NCBI GenBank assembly: GCA_032622095.1
Contig: CP136063.1
Location: 268,639,426-268,703,425, forward strand
DNA: 64,000 nt
Origin: Siphonodentalium dalli
Taxonomy: Eukaryota; Mollusca; Scaphopoda; Gadilida; Siphonodentaliidae
Reading direction: 5' to 3'
The notes under the pieces were generated by a model. It was not told the DNA's origin. It did no database searches and saw nothing but the letters and a program-made list of their open reading frames with translations. The translations under genes and the position numbers were made by a program. Positions 50,348 to 62,522 of this stretch are shown piece by piece; position 1 is the first letter of the stretch, and the number at the start of each line of letters is the position of its first letter.

Positions 50348-52364
50348 CAACTCCCTAATATCTGAAAGTATTAGGATTAGAAAACTCAAGATTGGTAAGT
50401 ATATTGGGGTAAATGAGTTTTATGCCTTTGGCTCATAACGAATATTGTCCGCGTTTATCCCACGGAGTTATCTCCCTTTATATAAAAATATGTGATTTTA
50501 TTATCTCGGAAATTATAAGGAGCAGAGCATCGAAAATTGGACCGTATGCACACCTCGATATGCCCTACTGCCCACGGGCATCAAAACTTGTGTCCGCGCT
50601 TTCCCTGAGGAGTTACCGCCCATAAATAGGCAAACCTCTATTTGATTTACTATGCTGTACTCTCGTAGCATTCCAGATAACTGCATTTAGTTTTCACAGT
50701 CGTGTTTATCGTTGTCAGTTTAGTCCGAGAAACAAAATTGGATAGGGTCGGACATATATTTTGATGCTGGGGTGGGGGCAAAATTTTCGAGAAAAAAAAG
50801 TTTTGATCGACATTCATTTATTTAAGTATGTGGATTCCCTGCACGAAAACAAACCCACACCGGAAGGGATTTTTGAAATCCGAGAAGAAATGCAAGAGTT
50901 ACGGGCCCTCAAAGTTTGCAATTTGGGCCCATTGTGCTTGATAACACATCTCCTCCGAAGATGTCGAAGTTTGGATGTCATCTGATACGCCAACGTGTGC
51001 GGACGAAAGAGTGCACGCGGTGGGCCAAATTTTGCCAGTGTCTGTTCATTATTGTGGGTATGGGGAGGGGTGGTCCGTGGTACCTATTTTTAATTCTTCT
51101 CCGAATCAGATGAAACTTGGAATATAACATCTGCAACATCAGCCGATCTAGAAACTGAAAGAATTTCGAAAATCCATCGAAAACTGAAAGAATTGCGGGC
51201 CCTCAAACTTTGCAATTTTGGGCCCATGCGCTTGATAACACATCTCCTCCGAAGATATCGAACATAGGATGTCATCTGATACGAAAATACGTACGGACTG
51301 AAAAGGGCACGCGGTGGGCCAAATTTTGCTAGTGTCTGTCCAGTATTGTGGGTCTGGGGAGGGGTGGTCCGTGGTACCAATTTTTAATTCTTCTCGGAAT
51401 CAGATGAAACTTGGAATATAACATCTGCAACATCAGCCGCTCTAGAAACTGAAAGAATTTCGAAAATCCATCGAAAACTGAAAGAATTGCGGGCCCTCAA
51501 ACTTTGCAATTTTGGGCCCATGCGCTTGATAACACATCTCCTCCGAAGATATCGAACATAGGATGTCATCTGATACGAAAATACGTACGGACTGAAAAGG
51601 GCACGCGGTGGGCCAAATTTTGCTAGTGTCTGTTCAGTATTGTGGGTCTGGGGAGGGGTGGTCCGTGGTACCAATTTTTAATTCTTCTCGGAATCAGATG
51701 AAACTTGGAATATAACATCTACCATATACGTTGTTCACGAAGCTGAAAACAAATCGTAAATTCGTGTGAAATTGGCGGAGATTTTGGCCATCCAATTTTG
51801 AATTTGGGCCCATATGCTTTCCAATAACCAAAGTGTTATTCGGGTCCGAATCAGATGAAATTTGTATTATGCAATCTAATTCAGCGGCAGATCGCAAAAC
51901 TGAAAATAATTTTAAAATCCGTTGGAAATTAACGGAGTTACGGGCCCTCAAACTTCGCATTTTGTGCCAGGGTTGATGTTTTCCCAATCCCGTCACCCAA
52001 TTTCGAGGCAGGGGTGGGGTCACGTCCAAACACTTGAGATCAACCTACACATGTTAGGACAACATATACTCACCATACTTCATTTTTCCGTCCCTAAACT
52101 GCGATTCTTTCCACTCGTGATTTTCCCTATTATTATACTTCCATGGTGTAACCAAGGAAGTATATTGTTTTTGTACTGGTGCCGTTTTCCGTTTATTTGG
52201 AAATACTCAGAAACTAATGGCAGTAGGAACGTGAAATCTCTAGCGATTGTAGGCATTCAACGTCTACTAAAAATAAAGGTATCCGCATGTTGGTCCAATA
52301 TCTTTTAACAGAGTTATTGCCCTTTTTCGATTATTTTTCATTATTATTATACTATACTATTTTT
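50348..52364. repeat. Array D unit 2 (2017 bp)
   Basis: Full unit with subunits 51090-51383 and 51384-51677 and hairpin 52134-52164. Confidence 0.95.
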
Positions 52365-53257
52365 CAACTCCCTAATATCTGAAAGTATTAGGATTAGAAA
52401 ACTCAAGATTGGTAAGTATATTGGGGTAAATGAGTTTTATGCCTTTGGCTCATAACGAATATTGTCCGCGTTTATCCCACGGAGTTATCTCCCTTTATAT
52501 AAAAATATGTGATTTTATTATCTCGGAAATTATAAGGAGCAGAGCATCGAAAATTGGACCGTATGCACACCTCGATATGCCCTACTGCCCACGGGCATCA
52601 AAACTTGTGTCCGCGCTTTCCCTGAGGAGTTACCGCCCATAAATAGGCAAACCTCTATTTGATTTACTATGCTGTACTCTCGTAGCATTCCAGATAACTG
52701 CATTTAGTTTTCACAGTCGTTTTATCGTTGTCAGTTTAGTCCGAGAAACAAAATTGGATAGGGTCGGACATATATTTTGATGCTGGGGTGGGGGCAAAAT
52801 TTTCGAGAAAAAAAAGTTTTGATCGACATTCATTTATTTAAGTATGTGGATTCCCTGCACGAAAACAAACCCACACCGGAAGGGATTTTTGAAATCCGAG
52901 AAGAAATGCAAGAGTTACGGGCCCTCAAAGTTTGCAATTTGGGCCCATTATGCTTGATAACACATCTCCTCCGAAGATGTCGAAGTTTGGATGTCATCTG
53001 ATACGCCAACGTGTGCGGACGAAAGAGTGCACGCGGTGGGCCAAATTTTGCCAGTGTCTGTTCATTATTGTGGGTATGGGGAGGGGTGGTCCGTGGTACC
53101 TATTTTTAATTCTTCTCCGAATCAGATGAAACTTGGAATATAACATCTGCAACATCAGCCGATCTAGAAACTGAAAGAATTTCGAAAAATCCATCGAAAA
53201 CTGAAAGAATTGCGGGCCCTCAAACTTTGCAATTTTGGGCCCATGCGCTTGATAACA
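52365..53257. repeat. Array D unit 3, deletion form (893 bp)
   Basis: Runs normally into the 294-bp subunit, then jumps from GCGCTTGATAACAC to the AACTCCCTAATATC landmark. This removes about 1124 bp, including the second subunit and the hairpin. The two parent sequences share only CA at the join. Confidence 0.93.
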
Positions 53258-54149
53258 CAACTCCCTAATATCTGAAAGTATTAGGATTAGAAAACTCAAG
53301 ATTGGTAAGTATATTGGGGTAAATGAGTTTTATGCCTTTGGCTCATAACGAATATTGTCCGCGTTTATCCCACGGAGTTATCTCCCTTTATATAAAAATA
53401 TGTGATTTTATTATCTCGGAAATTATAAGGAGCAGAGCATCGAAAATTGGACCGTATGCACACCTCGATATGCCCTACTGCCCACGGGCATCAAAACTTG
53501 TGTCCGCGCTTTCCCTGAGGAGTTACCGCCCATAAATAGGCACACCTCTATTTGATTTACTATGCTGTACTCTCGTAGCATTCCAGATAACTGCATTTAG
53601 TTTTCACAGTCGTTTTATCGTTGTCAGTTTAGTCCGAGAAACAAAATTGGATAGGGTCGGACATATATTTTGATGCTGGGGTGGGGGCAAAATTTTCGAG
53701 AAAAAAAAGTTTTGATCGACATTCATTTATTTAAGTATGTGGATTCCCTGCACGAAAACAAACCCACACCGGAAGGGATTTTTGAAATCCGAGAAGAAAT
53801 GCAAGAGTTACGGGCCCTCAAAGTTTGCAATTTGGGCCCATTATGCTTGATAACACATCTCCTCCGAAGATGTCGAAGTTTGGATGTCATCTGATACGCC
53901 AACGTGTGCGGACGAAAGAGTGCACGCGGTGGGCCAAATTTTGCCAGTGTCTGTTCATTATTGTGGGTATGGGGAGGGGTGGTCCGTGGTACCTATTTTT
54001 AATTCTTCTCCGAATCAGATGAAACTTGGAATATAACATCTGCAACATCAGCCGATCTAGAAACTGAAAGAATTTCGAAAATCCATCGAAAACTGAAAGA
54101 ATTGCGGGCCCTCAAACTTTGCAATTTTGGGCCCATGCGCTTGATAACA
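53258..54149. repeat. Array D unit 4, deletion form (892 bp)
   Basis: Second tandem copy with the identical deletion junction as unit 3, so the shortened unit was itself duplicated. It is one base shorter (AAAATCC instead of AAAAATCC) and has CACACCTC for CAAACCTC near 53541. Confidence 0.93.
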
Positions 54150-56166
54150 CAACTCCCTAATATCTGAAAGTATTAGGATTAGAAAACTCAAGATTGGTAA
54201 GTATATTGGGGTAAATGAGTTTTATGCCTTTGGCTCATAACGAATATTGTCCGCGTTTATCCCACGGAGTTATCTCCCTTTATATAAAAATATGTGATTT
54301 TATTATCTCGGAAATTATAAGGAGCAGAGCATCGAAAATTGGACCGTATGCACACCTCGATATGCCCTACTGCCCACGGGCATCAAAACTTGTGTCCGCG
54401 CTTTCCCTGAGGAGTTACCGCCCATAAATAGGCAAACCTCTATTTGATTTACTATGCTGTACTCTCGTAGCATTCCAGATAACTGCATTTAGTTTTCACA
54501 GTCGTGTTTATCGTTGTCAGTTTAGTCCGAGAAACAAAATTGGATAGGGTCGGACATATATTTTGATGCTGGGGTGGGAGCAAAATTTTCGAGAAAAAAA
54601 AGTTTTGATCGACATTCATTTATTTAAGTATGTGGATTCCCTGCACGAAAACAAACCCACACCGGAAGGGATTTTTGAAATCCGAGAAGAAATGCAAGAG
54701 TTACGGGCCCTCAAAGTTTGCAATTTGGGCCCATTGTGCTTGATAACACATCTCCTCCGAAGATGTCGAAGTTTGGATGTCATCTGATACGCCAACGTGT
54801 GCGGACGAAAGAGGGCACGCGGTGGGCCAAATTTTGCTAGTGTCTGTCCAGTATTGTGGGTCTGGGGAGGGGTGGTCCGTGGTACCAATTTTTAATTCTT
54901 CTCGGAATCAGATGAAACTTTGAATATAACATCTGCAACATCAGCCGCTCTAGAAACTGAAAGAATTTCGAAAATCCATCGAAAACTGAAAGAATTGCGG
55001 GCCCTCAAACTTTGCAATTTTGGGCCCATGCGCTTGATAACACATCTCCTCCGAAGATATCGAACATAGGATGTCATCTGATACGAAAATACGTACGGAC
55101 TGAAGAGGGGACGCGGTGGGCCAAATTTTGCTAGTGTCTGTCCAGTATTGTGGGTCTGGGGAGGGGTGGTCAGTGGTACCAATTTTTAATTCTTCTCGGA
55201 ATCAGATGAAACTTGGAATATAACATCTGCAACATCAGCCGATCTAGAAACTGAAAGAATTTCGAAAATCCATCGAAAACTGAAAGAATTGCGGGCCCTC
55301 AAACTTTGCAATTTTGGGCCCATGCGCTTGATAACACATCTCCTCCGAAGATATCGAACATAGGATGTCATCTGATACGAAAATACGTACGGACTGAAAA
55401 GGGCACGCGGTGGGCCAAATTTTGCTAGTGTCTGTTCAGTATTGTGGGTCTGGGGAGGGGTGGTCCGTGGTACCAATTTTTAATTCTTCTCGGAATCAGA
55501 TGAAACTTGGAATATAACATCTACCATATACGTTGATCACGAAGCTGAAAACAAATTGTAAATTCGTGTGAAATTGGCGGAGATTTTGGCCATCCAATTT
55601 TGAATTTGGGCCCATATGCTTTCCAATAACCAAAGTGTTATTCGGGTCCGAATCAGATGAAATTTGTATTATGCAATCTAATTCAGCGGCAGATCGTAAA
55701 ACTGAAAATAATTTTAAAATCCGTTGGAAATTAACGGAGTTACGGGCCCTCAAACTTCGCATTTTGTGCCAGGGTTGATGTTTTCCCAATCCCGTCACCC
55801 AATTTCGAGGCAGGGGTGGGGTCACGTCCAAACACTTGAGATCAACCTACACATGTTAGGACAACATATACTCACCATACTTCATTTTTCCGTCCCTAAA
55901 CTGCGATTCTTTCCACTCGTGATTTTCCCTATTATTATACTTCCATGGTGTAACCAAGGAAGTATATTGTTTTTGTACTGGTGCCGTTTTCCATTTATTT
56001 GGAAATACTCAGAAACTAATGGCAGTATGAACGTGAAATCTCTAGCGATTGTAGGCATTCAACGTCTACTAAAAATAAAGGTATCCGCATGTTGGTCCAA
56101 TATCTTTTAACAGAGTTATTGCCCTTTTTCGATTATTTTTCATTATTATTATACTATACTATTTTT
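54150..56166. repeat. Array D unit 5, rearranged subunits (2017 bp)
   Basis: Normal length, but near 54808 the first subrepeat switches to the variant normally found at the end of the next subunit (GAGGGCACG, GCTAGTGTCTGTCCAG). The following subunits appear in the order b-a instead of a-b. This is a mosaic from exchange or conversion. Hairpin 55936-55966. Confidence 0.85.
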
Positions 56167-58183
56167 CAACTCCCTAATATCTGAAAGTATTAGGATTAGA
56201 AAACTCAAGATTGGTAAGTATATTGGGGTAAATGAGTTTTATGCCTTTGGCTCATAACGAATATTGTCCGCGTTTATCCCACGGAGTTATCTCCCTTTAT
56301 ATAAAAATATGTGATTTTATTATCTCGGAAATTATAAGGAGCAGAGCATCGAAAATTGGACCGTATGCACACCTCGATATGCCCTACTGCCCACGGGCAT
56401 CAAAACTTGTGTCCGCGCTTTCCCTGAGGAGTTACCGCCCATAAATAGGCAAACCTCTATTTGATTTACTATGCTGTACTCTCGTAGCATTCCAGATAAC
56501 TGCATTTAGTTTTCACAGTCGTGTTTATCGTTGTCAGTTTAGTCCGAGAAACAAAATTGGATAGGGTCGGACATATATTTTGATGCTGGGGTGGGGGCAA
56601 AATTTTCGAGAAAAAAAAGTTTTGATCGACATTCATTTATTTAAGTATGTGGATTCCCTGCACGAAAACAAACCCACACCGGAAGGGATTTTTGAAATCC
56701 GAGAAGAAATGCAAGAGTTACGGGCCCTCAAAGTTTGCAATTTGGGCCCATTATGCTTGATAACACATCTCCTCCGAAGATGTCGAAGTTTGGATGTCAT
56801 CTGATACGCCAACGTGTGCGGACGAAAGAGTGCACGCGGTGGGCCAAATTTTGCAAGTGTCTGTTCATTATTGTGGGTATGGGGAGGGGTGGTCCGTGGT
56901 ACCTATTTTTAATTCTTCTCCGAATCAGATGAAACTTGGAATATAACATCTGCAACATCAGCCGATCTAGAAACTGAAAGAATTTCGAAAATCCATCGAA
57001 AACTGAAAGAATTGCGGGCCCTCAAACTTTGCAATTTTGGGCCCATGCGCTTGATAACACATCTCCTCCGAAGATATCGAACATAGGATGTCATCTGATA
57101 CGAAAATACGTACGGACTGAAGAGGGCACGCGGTGGGCCAAATTTTGCTAGTGTCTGTCCAGTATTGTGGGTCTGGGGAGGGGTGGTCCGTGGTACCAAT
57201 TTTTAATTCTTCTCGGAATCAGATGAAACTTGGAATATAACATCTGCAACATCAGCCGCTCTAGAAACTGAAAGAATTTCGAAAATCCATCGAAAACTGA
57301 AAGAATTGCGGGCCCTCAAACTTTGCAATTTTGGGCCCATGCGCTTGATAACACATCTCCTCCGAAGATATCGAACATAGGATGTCATCTGATACGAAAA
57401 TACGTACGGACTGAAAAGGGCACGCGGTGGGCCAAATTTTGCTAGTGTCTGTTCAGTATTGTGGGTCTGGGGAGGGGTGGTCCGTGGTACCAATTTTTAA
57501 TTCTTCTCGGAATCAGATGAAACTTGGAATATAACATCTACCATATACGTTGATCACGAAGCTGAAAACAAATCGTAAATTCGTGTGAAATTGGCGGAGA
57601 TTTTGGCCATCCAATTTTGAATTTGGGCCCATATGCTTTCCAATAACCAAAGTGTTATTCGGATCCGAATCAGATGAAATTTGTATTATGCAATCTAATT
57701 CAGCGGCAGATCGCAAAACTGAAAATAATTTTAAAATCCGTTGGAAATTAACGGAGTTACGGGCCCTCAAACTTCGCATTTTGTGCCAGGGTTGATGTTT
57801 TCCCAATCCCGTCACCCAATTTCGAGGCAGGGGTGGGGTCACGTCCAAACACTTGAGATCAACCTACACATGTTAGGACAACATATACTCACCATACTTC
57901 ATTTTTCCGTCCCTAAACTGCGATTCTTTCCACTCGTGATTTTCCCTATTATTATACTTCCATGGTGTAACCAAGGAAGTATATTGTTTTTGTACTGGTG
58001 CCGTTTTCCGTTTATTTGGAAATACTCAGAAACTAATGGCAGTAGGAACGTGAAATCTCTAGCGATTGTAGGCATTCAACGTTTACTAAAAATAAAGGTA
58101 TCCGCATGTTGGTCCAATATCTTTTAACAGAGTTATTGCCCTTTTTCGATTATTTTTCATTATTATTATACTATACTATTTTT
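56167..58183. repeat. Array D unit 6 (2017 bp)
   Basis: Full unit with subunits 56909-57202 (a type) and 57203-57496 (b type) and hairpin 57953-57983. Confidence 0.95.
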
Positions 58184-59779
58184 CAACTCCTTAATATCTG
58201 AAAGTATTAGGATTAGAAAACTCAAGATTGGTAAGTATATTGGGGTAAATGAGTTTTATGCCTTTGGCTCATAACGAATATTGTCCGCGTTTATCCCACG
58301 GAGTTATCTCCCTTTATATAAAAATATGTGATTTTATTATCTCGGAAATTATAAGGAGCAGAGCATCGAAAATTGGACCGTATGCACACCTCGATATGCC
58401 CTACTGCCCACGGGCATCAAAACTTGTGTCCGCGCTTTCCCTGATGAGTTACCGCCCATAAATAGGCAAACCTCTATTTGATTTACTATGCTGTACTCTC
58501 GTAGCATTCCAGATAACTGCATTTAGTTTTCACAGTCGTGTTTATCGTTGTCAGTTTAGTCCGAGAAACAAAATTGGATAGGGTCGGACATATATTTTGA
58601 TGCTGGGGTGGGGGCAAAATTTTCGAGAAAAAAAAGTTTTGATCGACATTCATTTATTTAAGTATGTGGATTCCCTGCACGAAAACAAACCCACACCGGA
58701 AGGGGTTTTTGAAATCCGAGAAGAAATGCAAGAGTTACGGGCCCTCAAAGTATGCAATTTGGGCCCATTGTGCTTGATAACACATCTCCTCCGAAGATGT
58801 CGAAGTTTGGATGTCATCTGATACGCCAACGTGTGCGGACGAAAGAGTGCACGCGGTGGGCCAAATTTTGCCAGTGTCTGTTCATTATTGTGGGTATGGG
58901 GAGGGGTGGTCCGTGGTACCTATTTTTAATTCTTCTCCGAATCAGATGAAACTTGGAATATAACATCTGCAACATCAGCCGATCTAGAAACTGAAAGAAT
59001 TTCGAAAATCCATCGAAAACTGAAAGAATTGCGGGCCCTCAAACTTTGCAATTTTGGGCCCATGCGCTTGATAACACATCTCCTCCGAAGATATCGAACA
59101 TAGGATGTCATCTGATACGAAAATACGTACGGACTGAAGAGGGCACGCGGTGGGCCAAATTTTGCTAGTGTCTGTCCAGTATTGTGGGTCTGGGGAGGGG
59201 TGGTCCGTGGTACCAATTTTTAATTCTTCTCGGAATCAGATGAAACTTGGAATATAACATCTGCAACATCAGCCGATCTAGAAACTGAAAGAATTTCGAA
59301 AATCCATCGAAAACTGAAAGAATTGCGGGCCCTCAAACTTTGCAATTTTGGGCCCATGCGCTTGATAACACATCTCCTCCGAAGATATCGAACATAGGAT
59401 GTCATCTGATACGAAAATACGTACGGACTGAAAAGGGCACGCGGTGGGCCAAATTTTGCTAGTGTCTGTTCAGTATTGTGGGTCTGGGGAGGGGTGGTCC
59501 GTGGTACCAATTTTTAATTCTTCTCGGAATCAGATGAAACTTGGAATATAACATCTACCATATACGTTGATCACGAAGCTGAAAACAAATCGTAAATTCG
59601 TGTGAAATTGGCGAAGATTTTGGCCATCCAATTTTGAATTTGGGCCCATATGCTTTCCAATAACCAAAGTGTTATTCGGGTCCGAATCAGATGAAATTTG
59701 TATTATGCAATCTAATTCAGCGACAGATCGCAAAACTGAAAATAATTTTAAAATCCGTTGGAAATTAACGGAGTTACGG
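58184..59779. repeat. Array D unit 7, truncated at the D/E junction (1596 bp)
   Basis: Subunits 58926-59219 and 59220-59513 are both a type. The unit ends within a GGAGTTACGG phrase where the sequence passes into array E. Confidence 0.93.
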
Positions 59780-60793
59780 ATTTTTGAAATCCGAGAAGAA
59801 ATACAAGAGTTACGGGCCCTCAAAGTTTGCAATTTGGGCCCATGTGCTTGAGGCCGCATCTCCTCCGAAGATGTCAAACTTTGGATGTCATCTGGTACGC
59901 TAATGCGTGCGGGCTGAAGAGAGCACGCGGTGTGCCAAATTTTGCCAGTGTCGGTTCGTGTTGTGGGTCAGGGGAGGGGCGATCCGGGGTACCAATTTTT
60001 TAGTCTTCTCCGAATCAGATGAAACTTGGAATATAACATCTACACCTCCAACCGATCTAGAAACTGAAAGAATTTCTAAAATCCATTGAAAAATGACAGA
60101 GTTGTGTGCCTTCAAACTATGCAAATTTGGGCCCATGTGCTTGAGGCCACATCTCCTCCGAAGATGTCAAACTTTGGATGTCATCTGATATCCTATTGCA
60201 TGTTGTCTGAAGAGTGCACGCGATGTGCCAAATTTTGCCAGTGTCGGTTCAGTGCTGTGGGTCAGGGGAGGGGTGGTCCGAGGTACCAAAATGTATTTCG
60301 GTTCAGAATCTTATGAAACTTGGAATATAACAACTACCATATACGTTCATCACAAAACTGAAAACAGATCGTAAATCCGTTAAAAAATGGCGGAGATTTG
60401 GTCTCTCAAAATTTGAATGTGGACCTGTATTCTTTTCAATAACCAAAATGTTTTTCGTCTCCGAATCAGATAAAATTTAAAAAACATAATCTATGTAAGT
60501 AGCTGATCACAATACTGAAAACATTTTTAAAATCCATTGGAAAATAACGGAGTTACGGGCTCTAGAAATTCGCATTTTGGGCCGGGTTTGACAATTTCCC
60601 AATCGCGTCACCCAATTTCGAGGCAGTTGTGGGTTACTTCCAAACACTTGAGACCAAGCCACACATGTTAAGGGAAAGATATAATCATCCTACTTCAAAT
60701 TTTCCGTCCCTTAACTGCGATTTTTTTAGCTCATGATTCGCCCTATTATTATACTTCCATGGTGTAACCAAGGAAGTATATTGTTTTTCTATT
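59780..60793. repeat. Array E unit 1 (partial, 1014 bp)
   Basis: Starts in mid-unit at the junction with D. Hairpin 60750-60780. One base shorter than unit 2 in the AATTTCTAAAATCC tract. Confidence 0.93.
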
Positions 60794-62522
60794 GGGGCCG
60801 TTTTCTGTTTTATTGAAAATACTCAGAAACTAATTGGAGGAGGACCGTGAAATCTCTAGGGAATGTAGGCATCTAAGGGATACTAAAAATGAAGGTATCG
60901 CGATGTCGCCAGAACGCTTCGCCACGGAATGAAATTAGAAAACAAATTATTTTTCATTATTATTATTATTATACTTAACCATTTTTCGGCGCCTTAATCT
61001 CCGAAAGTATGAGGAGTGCAGAAGCAATATTTGGTATGTATGTTGGCGGTAATGAGATATAACTAATTGTCGTATAGCGAATATTGTCCGCGTTTACCCA
61101 GCTGAGTTATCTCCCTTTATATGAAAAAATGTCACTTTATTATCTCGGAAATTTTAAGGAGCAGAGTGTCCAAAATTAGACCGTGTACACACCTCGATAT
61201 GCCCTACTGCCCACGGGCATCAAAACTTGTGTCCGCGCTTTCCCTGAGGAGTTACCGCCCATAAATAGGCAAACCTCTATTTGATTTACTATGCTGTACT
61301 CTCGTATCATTCCAGATAACCGCATTTGGATTTCTTAGTCGTGTTGACCGTTGTCAGTTTAGTCTGAGAAAGAAAATTGGACAGGGTCGGACATATATTT
61401 TGACGCTGGGGTGGGGGCAAAATTTTCGAGAAAAAACAATTTGATTGACATTCATCTATTTAAGTATGTGGATTCCCTGAACGAACACAAACCCATTCCG
61501 GAAAGGATTTTTGAAATCCGAGAAGAAATACAAGAGTTACGGGCCCTCAAAGTTTGCAATTTGGGCCCATGTGCTTGAGGCCGCATCTCCTCCGAAGATG
61601 TCAAACTTTGGATGTCATCTGATACGCTAATGCGTGCGGGCTGAAGAGAGCACGCGGTGTGCCAAATTTTGCCAGTGTCGGTTCAGTGTTGTGGGTCAGG
61701 GGAGGGGCGATCCGGGGTACCAATTTTTTAGTCTTCTCCGAATCAGATGAAACTTGGAATATAACATCTACACCTCCAACCGATCTAGAAACTGAAAGAA
61801 TTTCTAAAAATCCATTGAAAAATGACAGAGTTGTGTGCCTTCAAACTATGCAAATTTGGGCCCATGTGCTTGAGGCCACATCTCCTCCGAAGATGTCAAA
61901 CTTTGGATGTCATCTGATATCCTATTGCATGTTGTCTGAAGAGTGCACGCGATGTGCCAAATTTTGCCAGTGTCGGTTCAGTGCTGTGGGTCAGGGGAGG
62001 GGTGGTTCGAGGTACCAAAATGTATTTCGGTTCAGAATCTTATGAAACTTGGTATATAACAACTACCATATACGTTCATCACAAAACTGAAAACAGATCG
62101 TAAATCCGTTAAAAAATGGCGGAGATTTGGTCTCTCAAAATTTGAATGTGGACCTGTATTCTTTTCAATAACCAAAATGTTTTTCGTCTCCGAATCAGAT
62201 AAAATTAAAAAAACATAATCTATGTAAGTAGCTGATCACAATACTGAAAACATTTTTAAAATCCATTGGAAAATAACGGAGTTACGGGCTCTAGAAATTC
62301 GCATTTTGGGCCGGGTTTGACAATTTCCCAATCGCGTCACCCAATTTCGAGGCAGGGGTGGGTTACTTCCAAACACTTGAGACCAAGCCACACATGTTAA
62401 GGGAAAGATATAATCATCCTACTTCATATTTTCCGTCCCTTAACTGCGATTTTTTTAGCTCATGATTCGCCCTATTATTATACTTCCATGGTGTAACCAA
62501 GGAAGTATATTGTTTTTCTATT
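60794..62522. repeat. Array E unit 2 (1729 bp, complete)
   Basis: The only complete E unit in the window. Core 61193-61263, hairpin 62479-62509. Confidence 0.95.

Larger units (their letters stand above)
48301..59779. repeat. Array D: 2017-bp satellite related to B
   Basis: Head-to-tail units with landmark TCAACTCCCTAATATC at 48331, 50347, 52364, 53257, 54149, 56166 and 58183 (spacings 2016, 2017, 893, 892, 2017, 2017). The same blocks as in B appear in the same order, but clearly diverged. The full unit normally has two 294-bp subunits, as in the rare B long form. Units within D are very similar to each other. No coding gene is supported. Confidence 0.97.
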
